Origin: Kineosporia mesophila
GTDB taxonomy: Bacteria; Actinomycetota; Actinomycetes; Actinomycetales; Kineosporiaceae
Reading direction: 5' to 3'
NCBI RefSeq assembly: GCF_021129235.1
Contig: NZ_JAJOMA010000032.1
Coordinates: 1 to 64,000, forward strand
Length of the DNA: 64,000 bases
Shown piece after piece: positions 7,502-16,460 of the stretch. The translations under genes were made by a program, and so were the position numbers. Every line of letters begins with the position of its first letter. Within the stretch, counting starts at the first letter, position 1. The notes beneath the pieces are model-generated. The model worked only from the letters and a program-made list of their open reading frames with translations, was not told where the DNA came from and did no database searches.

Positions 7502-9004
7502 TTGCCCGACAACCTGCCCGACCAACTCCGGCACTTCATCGACGGGGCCTTCACCGACAGCGTCGGTGGGGAGACCTTCGACGTCATCAATCCGGTCACC
7601 AACACCTCGTACATCCGGGCCGCCTCCGGGCAGAAGGCCGACATCGACCTGGCCGTCGCCGCCGCCCGGCGTGCCTTCCGGGGGCCGTGGCCGACGATGA
7701 CGTCCCGGGCGCGGTCCCGGGTACTGCACCGGGTCGCCGGCCTGATCGAGAGCCAGGACCGGCGCCTGGCCGAACTGGAGACGTGGGACACCGGTCTGCC
7801 GATCGCCCAGGCCCTCGGGCAGGCCCAGCGGGCGGCCGAGAACTTCCGGTTCTTCGCCGATCTCGTCGTGGCCCAGCGCGACGACGCCTACAAGGTGCCC
7901 GGGCGGCAGGTGAACTACGTCAACCGCAAGCCGAAGGGAGTCGCGGGCCTGATCACGCCGTGGAACACCCCGTTCATGCTGGAGTCGTGGAAACTCGCGC
8001 CGGCCCTGGCCACCGGCAACACCGTGGTGCTCAAACCGGCCGAGTTCACGCCGCTGTCGGCCTCGCTGTGGGCGGAGATCTTCCGCGAGGCCGGTGTTCC
8101 GGACGGGGTGTTCAACCTCGTCAACGGGTTCGGGGAGACCGCCGGGGACGCGCTGGTGAAGCACCCGGACGTGCCGCTGATCTCCTTCACCGGCGAGAGC
8201 CGCACCGGAAAGCTCATCTTCGCCAACGCCGCCCCGTATCTCAAGGGCCTCTCGATGGAGCTGGGCGGCAAGTCACCGGCGGTGGTGTTCGCCGACGCCG
8301 ATCTCGACGCGGCACTCGACGCCACGGTCTTCGGGGTGTTCTCGCTCAACGGCGAGCGCTGTACCGCCGGGAGCCGGGTGCTGGTGGAGCGGGCGGTCTA
8401 CGACGATTTCGTGGAGCGGTTCGCCGCGCGGGCGCGGCGGGTGATCGTCGGTGATCCGCACGACCCGGCGACCGAGGTGGGTGCGCTGGTGCATCCGGAG
8501 CATGCCGAGAAGGTCTTCGGGTACGTCGAGATCGGCCGGGGTGAGGCCCGCCTGGTGGCCGGTGGCGATCGGCCGGAGCATCTTCCGGACGGGAACTACA
8601 TCAATCCGGCGGTTTTCGTCGATGTGAAGCCGGAAGCCCGGATCTTCCAGGAGGAGATCTTCGGTCCGGTGGTGGCGATCACCCCGTTCGACAGCGACGC
8701 GGAGGCGCTCGAACTGGCCAACGGGGTGACGTACGGCCTGGCCGCGTACGTCTGGACCAACGACCTGAGACGCGCACACACGTTCGCCCAGAATCTCGAG
8801 GCGGGCATGGTGTGGCTGAACTCCAACAATGTCCGCGACCTGCGCACCCCGTTCGGCGGGGTGAAGGCGTCCGGGCTGGGCCACGAGGGCGGGTACCGCT
8901 CCATCGACTTCTACACCGATCAGCAGGCCGTGCACATCGCCCTGAACGACGCCCATTCGCCGCGTTTCGGCCAGGGCGAGCCCACCAGGACGGATCCCCG
9001 ATGA
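7502..9004 (+). CDS. hpaE: 5-carboxymethyl-2-hydroxymuconate semialdehyde dehydrogenase (HpaE)
   Basis: 500 residues from TTG 7502 with AGGAG before it. NAD-dependent aldehyde dehydrogenase fold: GLITPWNTPFML, catalytic Glu253 in MELGGKSP and nucleophile Cys287 in NGERCTAG, the usual 34-residue spacing. Cys preceded by Arg and the operon position beside HpaD identify the CHMS dehydrogenase, which oxidises the ring-cleavage semialdehyde to the 5-carboxymethyl-2-hydroxymuconate diacid. The stop overlaps the hpaD start as ATGA. Confidence 0.9.
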   Translation: MPDNLPDQLRHFIDGAFTDSVGGETFDVINPVTNTSYIRAASGQKADIDLAVAAARRAFRGPWPTMTSRARSRVLHRVAGLIESQDRRLAELETWDTGLPIAQALGQAQRAAENFRFFADLVVAQRDDAYKVPGRQVNYVNRKPKGVAGLITPWNTPFMLESWKLAPALATGNTVVLKPAEFTPLSASLWAEIFREAGVPDGVFNLVNGFGETAGDALVKHPDVPLISFTGESRTGKLIFANAAPYLKGLSMELGGKSPAVVFADADLDAALDATVFGVFSLNGERCTAGSRVLVERAVYDDFVERFAARARRVIVGDPHDPATEVGALVHPEHAEKVFGYVEIGRGEARLVAGGDRPEHLPDGNYINPAVFVDVKPEARIFQEEIFGPVVAITPFDSDAEALELANGVTYGLAAYVWTNDLRRAHTFAQNLEAGMVWLNSNNVRDLRTPFGGVKASGLGHEGGYRSIDFYTDQQAVHIALNDAHSPRFGQGEPTRTDPR

Positions 9005-10074
9005 CCGACCGCATCCCCACCCCGACCGCACCGGCGCCCGACATCGTCCGTTGCGCCTATCTGGATCTCGTGGTCACCGACCTGGCGGCCTCGCGCGCCT
9101 TCTACGTGGATCTGCTCGGGCTGGTCGTGACGCGGGAGAGCCCGGACGCGATCTACCTGAGGACGTTCGACGAGTTCATCCACCACAACCTGGTACTGCG
9201 GCCGGGCCCGGTCGCGGCGGTGGCGGCCCTGGCCTACCGGGTGCGCTCCCCCGCCGACCTGGACCGCGCGGTGGCCTTCCACACCGAGCTCGGCTGCCGG
9301 ATCGAGCGGCGGCCCACGGGTTTCGTCGAGGGCATCGGTGACGCGGTGCGGGTGCAGGACCCGCTGGGGTTCCCGGTCGAGTACTTCTACGAGGTCGAGC
9401 ACGTGGAGCGCCTGTCCTGGAGCTACCACCTGCACACCCCGGGCGCCCTGGTGCGCCTGGACCACTTCAACCAGGTGACGCCGGACGTCCCGCGGGCCGC
9501 GGCGCACCTGGAAGACCTGGGTTTTCGCGTCACGGAAGACATCGAGGACGAGGCCGGGACGGTGTATGCGGCCTGGTTGCGCCGCAAGCCGACCGTTCAC
9601 GACACCGCGATGACCGGTGGCGACGGGCCGCGGCTGCACCACCTGGCGTTCGCCACGCACGAGAAGCACAACATCATCGCCATCTGCGACACGATGGGTG
9701 CGCTGCGGATCTCCGACCGGATCGAGCGGGGCCCGGGCCGGCACGGGGTGTCGAACGCGTTCTACCTCTACATCCTCGACCCGGACGGGCACCGGGTGGA
9801 GATCTACACCCAGGACTACTGGACCGGTGACCCCGACAACCCGCTGGTGACCTGGGACGTCCACGACAACCAGCGCCGGGACTGGTGGGGCAACCCGGTC
9901 GTCCCCAGTTGGTACACCGATGCCTCCCCCGTCCTCGACCTGGACGGCAACCCGGTGCCCCTGACCACCCGGACCGACACCAGCGAGATGGCCGTGACGG
10001 TGGGGGCCGACGGGTTCTCGTACACGCGTGACGGCGACACCGACCAGGGTTTCAAGCTGGGGAACCAGCTCTGA
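9001..10074 (+). CDS. hpaD: Homoprotocatechuate 2,3-dioxygenase (extradiol)
   Basis: 357 residues from ATG 9001, four bases overlapping hpaE. Two vicinal-oxygen-chelate domains. The metal ligands fall at His155 (LDHFNQV), His214 (LHHLAF) and Glu267 (HRVEIYT). Second-shell residues His200, Arg243, His248 and Tyr257 also fall at exactly the numbers used for the Brevibacterium fuscum enzyme, so this is a full orthologue. It opens the ring of 3,4-dihydroxyphenylacetate next to the hydroxyls (meta cleavage), using Fe(II) or Mn(II) and O2. It is the defining gene of the operon. Confidence 0.97.
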   Translation: MTDRIPTPTAPAPDIVRCAYLDLVVTDLAASRAFYVDLLGLVVTRESPDAIYLRTFDEFIHHNLVLRPGPVAAVAALAYRVRSPADLDRAVAFHTELGCRIERRPTGFVEGIGDAVRVQDPLGFPVEYFYEVEHVERLSWSYHLHTPGALVRLDHFNQVTPDVPRAAAHLEDLGFRVTEDIEDEAGTVYAAWLRRKPTVHDTAMTGGDGPRLHHLAFATHEKHNIIAICDTMGALRISDRIERGPGRHGVSNAFYLYILDPDGHRVEIYTQDYWTGDPDNPLVTWDVHDNQRRDWWGNPVVPSWYTDASPVLDLDGNPVPLTTRTDTSEMAVTVGADGFSYTRDGDTDQGFKLGNQL

Positions 10075-10089
10075 CGAAGGAGGACGACG

Positions 10090-11496
10090 ATGTCCGGCAG
10101 TGAACTTCTGGACCGGGTCAGTGGTGCGCAGGGGCGGGAGATCTTCGAGCCCGCGACCGGCGAGTTGCTCGGCCTCGCACCGCAGCACACGATCGACGAC
10201 CTGGAACGGGCCGTGGCTCAGGCCGGCTCGGCCCAGCCCGCCTGGGACGCCCTCGGCCACGCCGATCGCAGCGCGCGCCTGCTGCGCATCGCCGACCGTA
10301 TCGACGACTGGGCCGAGCCACTGGCGCGGCTCCTGGCCCGGGAACAGGGCAAGCCGCTGAACGGCCCGAACGCCCGGTTCGAGGTGGGTGCCTGCTCGGC
10401 CTGGCTGCGGGCGACCGCCGCCACCGTGCTGGACGAGGAGGTGATCGAGGACGGCGCCCAGGTCTCGACGCTGACGTACCGCCCGATCGGGATCGTCGCC
10501 GCGGTCGGGCCGTGGAACTGGCCGCTGATGATCAGCATCTGGCAGATCGCCCCGTCGCTGCGGATGGGCAATGCCGTGGTGGTGAAACCCTCCGAGTTCA
10601 CGCCGCTCAGCGTGCTCGCGCTGATCTCGCTGATGAACGAGGACCTGCCGCCGGGCGTGCTGACCGCGTTGTCGGGCGACCGCGACCTGGGCGCCCGGCT
10701 GGTCTCCCACCCGGCGGTGCGCAAGGTGATGTTCACCGGGTCCACGGCCACCGGGCGCAAGATCGTCGAGGCCTCCGGTGCCAATCTGGCGCGGCTCACC
10801 CTGGAGCTGGGCGGTAACGACGCCGGGATCGTGCTGCCCGACGCCGATCCCGAGAAGATCGCGCAGGACCTGTTCTGGGGTGCGTTCATCAACACCGGGC
10901 AGACCTGTGCGGCCCTGAAACGGCTGTACGTGCACGAGTCCCGGCACGATCAGGTGGTCGAGGCGCTGGCCGCGATCGCCGCGAAAATGCCGATGGGACC
11001 GAGCCTGGCCGAGGAGAGCGTGCTGGGGCCGGTGCAGAACGCGATGCAGTTCGGCATCGTCGCGGGGCTGGTCGAGGACGCCCGGGAGCGGGGCGCCACG
11101 ATCGTCACCGGCGGGGCCCCGGCCACCGAACTCGGGCCGCTGTTCTACCCGATCACCCTCGTCACCGGTCTGCACGACGGCGACCCGCTGGTCGACGAGG
11201 AGCAGTTCGGCCCGGTGCTGCCGATCATCGCCTACACCGAGGTGGACGACGCGGTCGCGAGTGCCAACCGTCTCGATGTCGGGCTCGGCGCGTCGGTGTG
11301 GGGCAGTGATGAGCAACGGACGCGGGCGGTCGCCGATCGCCTGGAAGCCGGCACGGTCTGGATCAACAGTCACGGTGGCGTGAATCCGATGGTGCCGTTC
11401 GGTGGGGTGAAGGGTTCGGGTTACGGGCTGGAATTCGGGGTCGAGGGGCTGAAATCGGTGGCGGTGCCGAAGATCGTCACGCGGGCGAGCTCGTGA
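10090..11496 (+). CDS. Aldehyde dehydrogenase, probably succinate-semialdehyde dehydrogenase
   Basis: 468 residues, 15 bp after hpaD with GAAGGAGG before ATG. Aldehyde dehydrogenase signatures: GPWNWPLM, FTGSTATGRK, Glu239 in LELGGNDAG, Cys273 in NTGQTCAALK. It is a different clade from HpaE. As last gene of a homoprotocatechuate operon, whose end products are pyruvate and succinate semialdehyde, the natural job is oxidation of the semialdehyde to succinate. An alternative is phenylacetaldehyde-type oxidation upstream of the ring. Its end overlaps the convergent lacI-type gene by 20 bp. Confidence 0.8.
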   Translation: MSGSELLDRVSGAQGREIFEPATGELLGLAPQHTIDDLERAVAQAGSAQPAWDALGHADRSARLLRIADRIDDWAEPLARLLAREQGKPLNGPNARFEVGACSAWLRATAATVLDEEVIEDGAQVSTLTYRPIGIVAAVGPWNWPLMISIWQIAPSLRMGNAVVVKPSEFTPLSVLALISLMNEDLPPGVLTALSGDRDLGARLVSHPAVRKVMFTGSTATGRKIVEASGANLARLTLELGGNDAGIVLPDADPEKIAQDLFWGAFINTGQTCAALKRLYVHESRHDQVVEALAAIAAKMPMGPSLAEESVLGPVQNAMQFGIVAGLVEDARERGATIVTGGAPATELGPLFYPITLVTGLHDGDPLVDEEQFGPVLPIIAYTEVDDAVASANRLDVGLGASVWGSDEQRTRAVADRLEAGTVWINSHGGVNPMVPFGGVKGSGYGLEFGVEGLKSVAVPKIVTRASS

Positions 11497-12490
11497 GGCC
11501 CTTCACCGGGCCGGTGGTGCCGCGCACCATCAGGCGGGGGGTGGCGACGACCTCGCGCTGGTCGACGGGGCGGCCCTCGATGCGGTCGGCCACCCGGGCC
11601 ACGGCCGAGGCGGTGATCGCGGCGGCGTCCTGGCCCACGGTGGTCAGGTTGATGTAGCCCAGGCGCGCCAGCCGGTCGTCGTCGAAGCCCACGACACTGA
11701 GGTCTCCCGGCACGTCGAGACCGGCGCCGCGGGCGACCTCGAGCAGGCCCGTCGCGCTACGGTCGTTGAACACGGTGACCGCGGTGGGCGGGTCGTCCAG
11801 CAGGGCCCGCGCGGCGATCGCGCCCTCCACCTCGGTCGCTCCCCCGGTGATGACCCGGATCTGCGCGTCCAGGCCGTGCCGGCTCATCGCCTCGCCGTAG
11901 CCCCGCCGCCGCTGCGCCGCGGCCGGTGAGCGCCCGCCGTCGATGTGCGCGATGCGCCGGTGCCCGAGCTCCACCAGGTGGTCGACCGCCAGGTGCAGGC
12001 CCCCGCAGTCGTCGTTGCGGACCACGTCCACCGCACGACTGCGGACGGCCCGGGTGAGTACGACCAGCGGAATGCGGGCGGCCAGGTCGGCGAGTTCGGC
12101 CGTGGAGCTCTCCAGGCTCAGCACGATGAGTCCCTCGCAGCGCTCGGCCAGGAGGCTCGCCACGGCGGCGCGTTCGTCGCGCTGCGGGGTGACGGCGCTG
12201 AGCGTGACCTCGTACCCGGCGGCCCCGGCGGCGTTGTACAGACCGGTCACCAGGTCACCGTGGAAGGCGTCGGTGACGCTGAAAACCACGCCCAGCAGCC
12301 GGGACCGCCCGCTGCGCAGCAACCGGGCCCGGCGGTCGGGCTGGTAGTTCAGCTCCGCCGCGGCCTCGCGGACCCGCTCGCGGGTGGCCGCGCTGGCGCC
12401 GGGGGCGTCACGCATGACGACCGAGACCAGGGCGGTGGAGACACCGGCCCGGGCGGCCACGTCGGCCAGGGTCACACGCGAGGAGGTCAT
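11477..12490 (-). CDS. LacI-family transcriptional regulator
   Basis: 337 residues. N-terminal LacI HTH (VTLADVAARAGVSTALVSVVMRD) and hinge to about residue 60, then the periplasmic-binding-protein-like effector domain (GVVFSVTDAFHGDLVTGLYNAA ... VFNDRSATGLLEVARGAGLDVPGDLSVVGFDDD). It is 15 bp downstream of the MFS gene on the same strand, so the two form an operon. The twin AACGTT palindromes upstream of the MFS gene are its likely sites, giving autorepression and effector control of the transporter. Confidence 0.88.
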   Translation of the reverse strand: MTSSRVTLADVAARAGVSTALVSVVMRDAPGASAATRERVREAAAELNYQPDRRARLLRSGRSRLLGVVFSVTDAFHGDLVTGLYNAAGAAGYEVTLSAVTPQRDERAAVASLLAERCEGLIVLSLESSTAELADLAARIPLVVLTRAVRSRAVDVVRNDDCGGLHLAVDHLVELGHRRIAHIDGGRSPAAAQRRRGYGEAMSRHGLDAQIRVITGGATEVEGAIAARALLDDPPTAVTVFNDRSATGLLEVARGAGLDVPGDLSVVGFDDDRLARLGYINLTTVGQDAAAITASAVARVADRIEGRPVDQREVVATPRLMVRGTTGPVKGLTSSPA

Positions 12491-12505
12491 CGGCGGAAAC
12501 CCTAC

Positions 12506-13732
12506 TCAGACGGCCGGTGCCCCGGCGACCACCACGGCTTGATCCGCCCGCTCCACCGGCCGGCGCAGGTTGACCACGGTCAGGGCCAGGCCGAGGGCGG
12601 CGAGCGCGATGCCCACGACCGCCGGGGACAGGTAGCCGAGGCCCTGGGCGATGACCAGGCCGCCCAGCCAGGCCCCGAGACTGTTGGCCACGTTCATCGC
12701 GGACTGGCTGACGGCCGCGCCCATCAGCTGGGCACCGGGAGCGACCTGGATCAGCCGGGCCTGCAGGGCCGGACTGAGGAACATGCTGGTGGCCCCGACC
12801 AGGAAGATCCCGGCGAACAGGCCGAGCGGGGTGCGGGCGACGACCCAGAAGAACGCGCCGGCGGCCAGCACCGCGGTGAAACCGCCGATCAGCGAGAGCC
12901 GCAGGTTGCGGTCGGCGGCGACCCCACCCAGGACGTTGCCGACGGTCATCCCGACGCCCGCGGTGGCCAGCACCCAGGGCACGGTGGACTCGGACAGGCC
13001 CGCGACCACGGTCGTGACCGGTGCGGCGTAGGTGTAGACGGCCAGGAACCCGGCGAAGCCGACCGACGCGATCAGGGCCACCAGCCAGACCTGGCCCGAG
13101 CGCAGCGACGCCAGTTCGGCGCGCGGCGAGGCCGGGCCCGAGCCACCGACCTCGGGCACCAGCGCGAGCACCGCGGCCAGGGTCAGGGCGAAGGCGGCCG
13201 ACACCGCCAGGTTGGCCACGCGCCAGTTACTGATCTGCCCGAGGAAGGTGATCGCCGGCACCCCGACCACGTTGGCCACGGTCAGCCCGGCGATGACCAG
13301 GGAGAAGCCCCGGGCGTGGCTGCCCGGGCCGAGGAGGCGCGAGGCCAGGAGGCCGGCCGCGCCGAAGTACGCGCCGTGCGGGATCCCGGCGAGAAATCTT
13401 CCGGCCAGGGCCAGTTCGAACGTGGGCGCGAGCGCCGAGGCCGCGGTGCCGACGACGAACCAGGCCAGCAGCATCGTCACCAGGCGTTTACGGGGCAGCC
13501 GGGCGCTCAGGGCCGCGATCGCCGGGGCGCCGGCCACCACGCCCAGGGCGTAGGCGCTGATCAGCCAGCCGGCCTGCCCGATGGCCTGCTCCGGCGAGTG
13601 CGCGTACTGCTCGGGCAGCAGGTCCTGCGCCACCTGGGGCAGCAGGCCCATGGCGGCGAACTCGGTCAGGCCGATCGCGAATCCACCGAGGGCGAGGGCG
13701 AGCAGGGCGGCGTTGCGGCGCAACGAGGTCAC
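12506..13732 (-). CDS. MFS transporter (DHA1 / AraJ-CmlA type efflux)
   Basis: 408 residues, about 12 membrane helices. The N-terminal GLTEFAAMGLLPQVAQDL and the motif-A-like loop ALSARLPRKRLV are typical of drug/sugar exporters of the DHA1 group (AraJ, chloramphenicol exporters). First gene of an operon with the LacI regulator. A LacI partner suggests a sugar or nucleoside-like substrate, but the transported compound cannot be read from sequence. Confidence 0.85.
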   Translation of the reverse strand: MTSLRRNAALLALALGGFAIGLTEFAAMGLLPQVAQDLLPEQYAHSPEQAIGQAGWLISAYALGVVAGAPAIAALSARLPRKRLVTMLLAWFVVGTAASALAPTFELALAGRFLAGIPHGAYFGAAGLLASRLLGPGSHARGFSLVIAGLTVANVVGVPAITFLGQISNWRVANLAVSAAFALTLAAVLALVPEVGGSGPASPRAELASLRSGQVWLVALIASVGFAGFLAVYTYAAPVTTVVAGLSESTVPWVLATAGVGMTVGNVLGGVAADRNLRLSLIGGFTAVLAAGAFFWVVARTPLGLFAGIFLVGATSMFLSPALQARLIQVAPGAQLMGAAVSQSAMNVANSLGAWLGGLVIAQGLGYLSPAVVGIALAALGLALTVVNLRRPVERADQAVVVAGAPAV

Positions 13733-13779
13733 GGGTTCCTCCGGGTCGGCGGCGTCACCACGTCTGGACGCCCGGAGGA

Positions 13780-13819
13780 CTATAACGTTCTAGCCCGGCG
13801 ATTTTCTATAACGTTCTAG
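13780..13819. promoter_or_regulatory. Twin LacI-type operators upstream of the MFS gene
   Basis: CTATAACGTTCTAG occurs twice, at 13780-13793 and 13806-13819, 26 bp apart start to start. Each copy is a 12/14 palindrome centred on AACGTT with a central CG, the hallmark of LacI-family sites. They lie 48-87 bp upstream of the MFS start, where they would cover the promoter. Confidence 0.8.
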
Positions 13820-13957
13820 TCGACCTTCGGGCGACAGCCCGGGACCGCCCGGGAATCGGGATGTCCCGACATGGCGTACCGTCAAGGTGTTAGGCGTGGC
13901 GCGTGACGGATTCGGATCCACCGGACCGGCGCCGCGCCCCAGGCAGGGGCGACGCCG

Positions 13958-14215
13958 ATGGCGAACAACCAGGACGCATCCACCCGGAACCAGTACCGCA
14001 GAACGTCCGGGTACCAGATGGACGACCGAAAACTACTTCTGCGCGGTGGAGTTCACGACGGCAAGATCTGGACAGGGGTGGTCGCGGTCGGCAGCCGGGT
14101 GTTCTGCGGCGACCAGGACGCCTGGTCGACCGAGGGGATCTACCTGGTCACCGAGCAGTTGGAGACCACGGACGACGGCGAAGAGGTCAACATCGCCGTG
14201 CCCGCGTTCGCTTAG
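13958..14215 (+). CDS. Small hypothetical protein
   Basis: 85 residues, ATG GCG AAC AAC start. Basic and polar N-terminus (MANNQDASTRNQYRRTSG), then a compact sequence with DRKLLLRGGVHDGKIWTGVVAVGSRVFCGDQ and an acidic end. No signal peptide, membrane segment or known motif. GC-rich third positions and a conserved-looking core favour a real gene. It ends 4 bp from the convergent GlxA-type gene. Function unknown. Confidence 0.6.
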   Translation: MANNQDASTRNQYRRTSGYQMDDRKLLLRGGVHDGKIWTGVVAVGSRVFCGDQDAWSTEGIYLVTEQLETTDDGEEVNIAVPAFA

Positions 14216-14219
14216 GTTT

Positions 14220-15191
14220 TCAGACCCCGGCCGGCACCTGGAACGTGCGCCGGTAGTTCGTCGGCGTGACACCCAGCGTGGTCTGAAGATGCTTGCGCAG
14301 CAACGTTCCGCTGCCGAACCCGACCTCGGTGGCGATCCGGTCGACGGGTAGGTCGCTGACCTCCAGCAGGTGGCGGGCCAAATCGACGCGACGCTGGATC
14401 AGCCACTGGTTGGGGCTGACGCCCGTCTCCTCGCGGAACCGGCGGCTGAACGTGCGCACGCTCATGGTGGCGTGGGCAGCCAGGTCCAGGAGGGTCAGCG
14501 GCTCCTCGAGCCGGGTCAGGGCCCACTGGCGGGTCCGCGCGGTGGAGCTGTCCTGGTGCTGCGGCACCGGACGCTCGATGAACTGGGCCTGCCCGCCCTC
14601 GCGCCAGGGCGCCACCACGCAACGCCGCGCGGCGGCATTCGCCACCCCCGAACCGTGGTCCTTGCGCACCAGGTGCAGGCACAGGTCCACGCCCGCCGCC
14701 GCACCGGCGCTGGTGATGATGCGGCCGTTGTCGACGAACAGGACGTCGGGGTCGAGGCGCACGTGCGGGAACAGCCGCCGGAACTCGCCCGCCAGCGCCC
14801 AGTGGGTGGTGGCGGCCAGACCCTCCAGCAGACCGGCCGCCGCAAGCACGAAGGCCGACGTGCACAGACTGACGATGCGCGCGCCGTCGGGGATCAGGGA
14901 CAGCGCGTTCAGCACCTCCGGCGGCAGGGTGCCCTCCCGCAGGATCCGCTCGGTGGGCTCCTGGGTGGCGATGACGACCGTGCCGGCCGTGGCCAGCGCC
15001 TGCTCGTCCTGGTCGACCACGACCGAGAAGTCCGCGTTCGTACGCACCGGGCCGCCCCCGATCGAGCAGGTGACGATTTCGTAGAGGCGCTCGCCGTCGG
15101 CGTCCAGGGCCTCCTTGAACACCCGGGAGGGGATGCCCAGGTCGAAGGGGACGACGTCGTCGAGCAGCAGAACCACCACGCGATGAACCAT
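14220..15191 (-). CDS. GlxA-type transcriptional regulator (DJ-1/PfpI domain plus AraC HTH)
   Basis: 323 residues from ATG 15191 with MVHRVVVLLLDDVVPFDLG, the normal GlxA start. Residues 1-~175 form a DJ-1/PfpI-like amidotransferase fold with a cysteine in the nucleophile-elbow position (VSLCTSAFVLAAAGLL). Residues ~225-315 carry two AraC-type helix-turn-helices (LLDLAAHATMSVRTFSRRF, VDRIATEVGFGSGTLLRKH). It is divergent from a quinone oxidoreductase 70 bp away, the probable target. Confidence 0.88.
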   Translation of the reverse strand: MVHRVVVLLLDDVVPFDLGIPSRVFKEALDADGERLYEIVTCSIGGGPVRTNADFSVVVDQDEQALATAGTVVIATQEPTERILREGTLPPEVLNALSLIPDGARIVSLCTSAFVLAAAGLLEGLAATTHWALAGEFRRLFPHVRLDPDVLFVDNGRIITSAGAAAGVDLCLHLVRKDHGSGVANAAARRCVVAPWREGGQAQFIERPVPQHQDSSTARTRQWALTRLEEPLTLLDLAAHATMSVRTFSRRFREETGVSPNQWLIQRRVDLARHLLEVSDLPVDRIATEVGFGSGTLLRKHLQTTLGVTPTNYRRTFQVPAGV

Positions 15192-15261
15192 GGCCGGAAT
15201 TTTACGCACCATGTCCATCGGGCCACTAGTGGCGGTTTCCCGCGGCGAACACGATGGCTGC

Positions 15262-16239
15262 ATGACTTCAGCAACCAGCAACCCGACCATGCGCGTCGTC
15301 TCCCAGGACACCTTCGGTGACTCGAGCGTCCTGCGCGTGGTGGACGTCCCCAAGCCCTCCCCGAAGCCGACCGAGATCCTCGTGAAGGTGCACGCCGCCG
15401 GCACCAACCCCGTCGACTACAAGACCCGCGAGGGCACCGGCATGGCCGGCGTGCTCGGCTCCCCGCCGTTCGTGCTGGGCTGGGACGTGGCCGGGGTGGT
15501 CGAGGAGATCGGCTTCGGCGTCACCACTTTCCAGGTCGGCGACGAGGTCTACGGGATGCCGTGGTTCCCGCGCGCCGCCGGTGGCTACGGCGAGTACGTG
15601 ACCGCCCCCTCGCGCCAGTTCGCCCCCAAGCCGGCCTCGATCAGCTTCGAGCAGGCCGCCGCCGTACCCCTGGCCGCCCTCACCGCCTGGCAGGCCATCG
15701 TCGACACCGCCCAGGTGCTCAGCGGCCAGCGGGTTCTCATCACCGCCGGAGCCGGCGGCGTGGGCCACCTGGCCGTGCAGATCGCCCGCAGCCGGGGCGC
15801 CGAGGTGATCAGCACGGCGAGCGAGCGTAACCACGCCTGGCTGAGGGAACTCGGCGCCACCACCGTGATCGACTACACCGCCGTGCGGTTCGAGGACGAG
15901 GTCGAGGACATCGACGTCGTCATCGACCTGGCCGGGGACGCGCAGGACAGCACCAGCCTGCGGTCGCTGAAAACGCTGCGCCCGGGTGGCCTTCTGGTCT
16001 CCGTGCCGGGTGGGGTCTCACCCGGGCTGGCCGAGGCCGCCCTGCGGCAGGGTGTGCGGGCGACCGGCATCCTGGTCGAGCCCGACGGTGAGGCGCTGCG
16101 CCGGATCGGCGCCCTGATCGACGACGGCAGCATCCACGTCGAGGTGGAGCAGGTGCTGCCGCTGGAGGACGCGGCGAAGGCGCACGACGCGGCCGAGAGC
16201 GGCCACACCCGCGGAAAGATTGTGCTGAGTCTCGTCTAG
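15262..16239 (+). CDS. NADP-dependent quinone oxidoreductase-like enzyme (zinc-free MDR family)
   Basis: 325 residues from ATG 15262. Substrate-binding GroES-like fold (MRVVSQDTFGDSSVLRVVDVP, AGTNPVDYKTREG) then a Rossmann fold with AGAGGVGHLAVQIAR at ~residues 155-170. There are no structural zinc cysteines, as in QorA-type NADPH:quinone reductases. It probably reduces quinones or enones in the cytoplasm. No strong ribosome site is visible, so a start at 15211 is possible. Divergent from the GlxA-type regulator. Confidence 0.88.
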   Translation: MTSATSNPTMRVVSQDTFGDSSVLRVVDVPKPSPKPTEILVKVHAAGTNPVDYKTREGTGMAGVLGSPPFVLGWDVAGVVEEIGFGVTTFQVGDEVYGMPWFPRAAGGYGEYVTAPSRQFAPKPASISFEQAAAVPLAALTAWQAIVDTAQVLSGQRVLITAGAGGVGHLAVQIARSRGAEVISTASERNHAWLRELGATTVIDYTAVRFEDEVEDIDVVIDLAGDAQDSTSLRSLKTLRPGGLLVSVPGGVSPGLAEAALRQGVRATGILVEPDGEALRRIGALIDDGSIHVEVEQVLPLEDAAKAHDAAESGHTRGKIVLSLV

Positions 16240-16265
16240 CGCCTGCTGCGGGTCACTATAGAGGG

Positions 16266-16394
16266 ATGAGTGACGTCTACTGCCGTAACTGCGGAGTCCG
16301 GCTGCGGCGGGTGCTCGGCCGCTGGTGGCACACCTCGCAGCTCGGCCCGGTCGCCTGCCCGGAGGCCGAGCCCGAGGTCACGCCCGATCGGTGA
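16266..16394 (+). CDS. 42-residue cysteine-containing small protein, possible zinc ribbon
   Basis: ATG 16266 to TGA 16394. The peptide begins MSDVYCRNCGVRLRRVLGRW, with CRNCG near the start and WHTS...ACPE later, giving a C-x2-C...H...C set that could bind one zinc ion. AGAGGG lies directly before the ATG, closer than ideal. It sits 26 bp after the oxidoreductase and 66 bp before the PatB gene on the same strand. No function assigned; a chance frame is possible but the CxxCG motif and codon usage favour a gene. Confidence 0.5.
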   Translation: MSDVYCRNCGVRLRRVLGRWWHTSQLGPVACPEAEPEVTPDR

Positions 16395-16460
16395 ACCGGC
16401 CGAACCGCGCCCGGAGCTCGCTGTGCGCGGTTCCGGCAACGGCACGGTTAACGTTGAGGC

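Noticed and set aside
8920-11373. A minus-strand frame of more than 800 codons opposite hpaD and the aldehyde dehydrogenase
   Set aside because: Arg/Gly/His-rich composition without domains; it is the antisense shadow of genes with exact catalytic residues on the plus strand.
15190-15262. Start of the quinone oxidoreductase at 15190 or 15211
   Set aside because: Family alignment begins MRVVSQ, so ATG 15262 is preferred; the earlier starts overlap the GlxA promoter.
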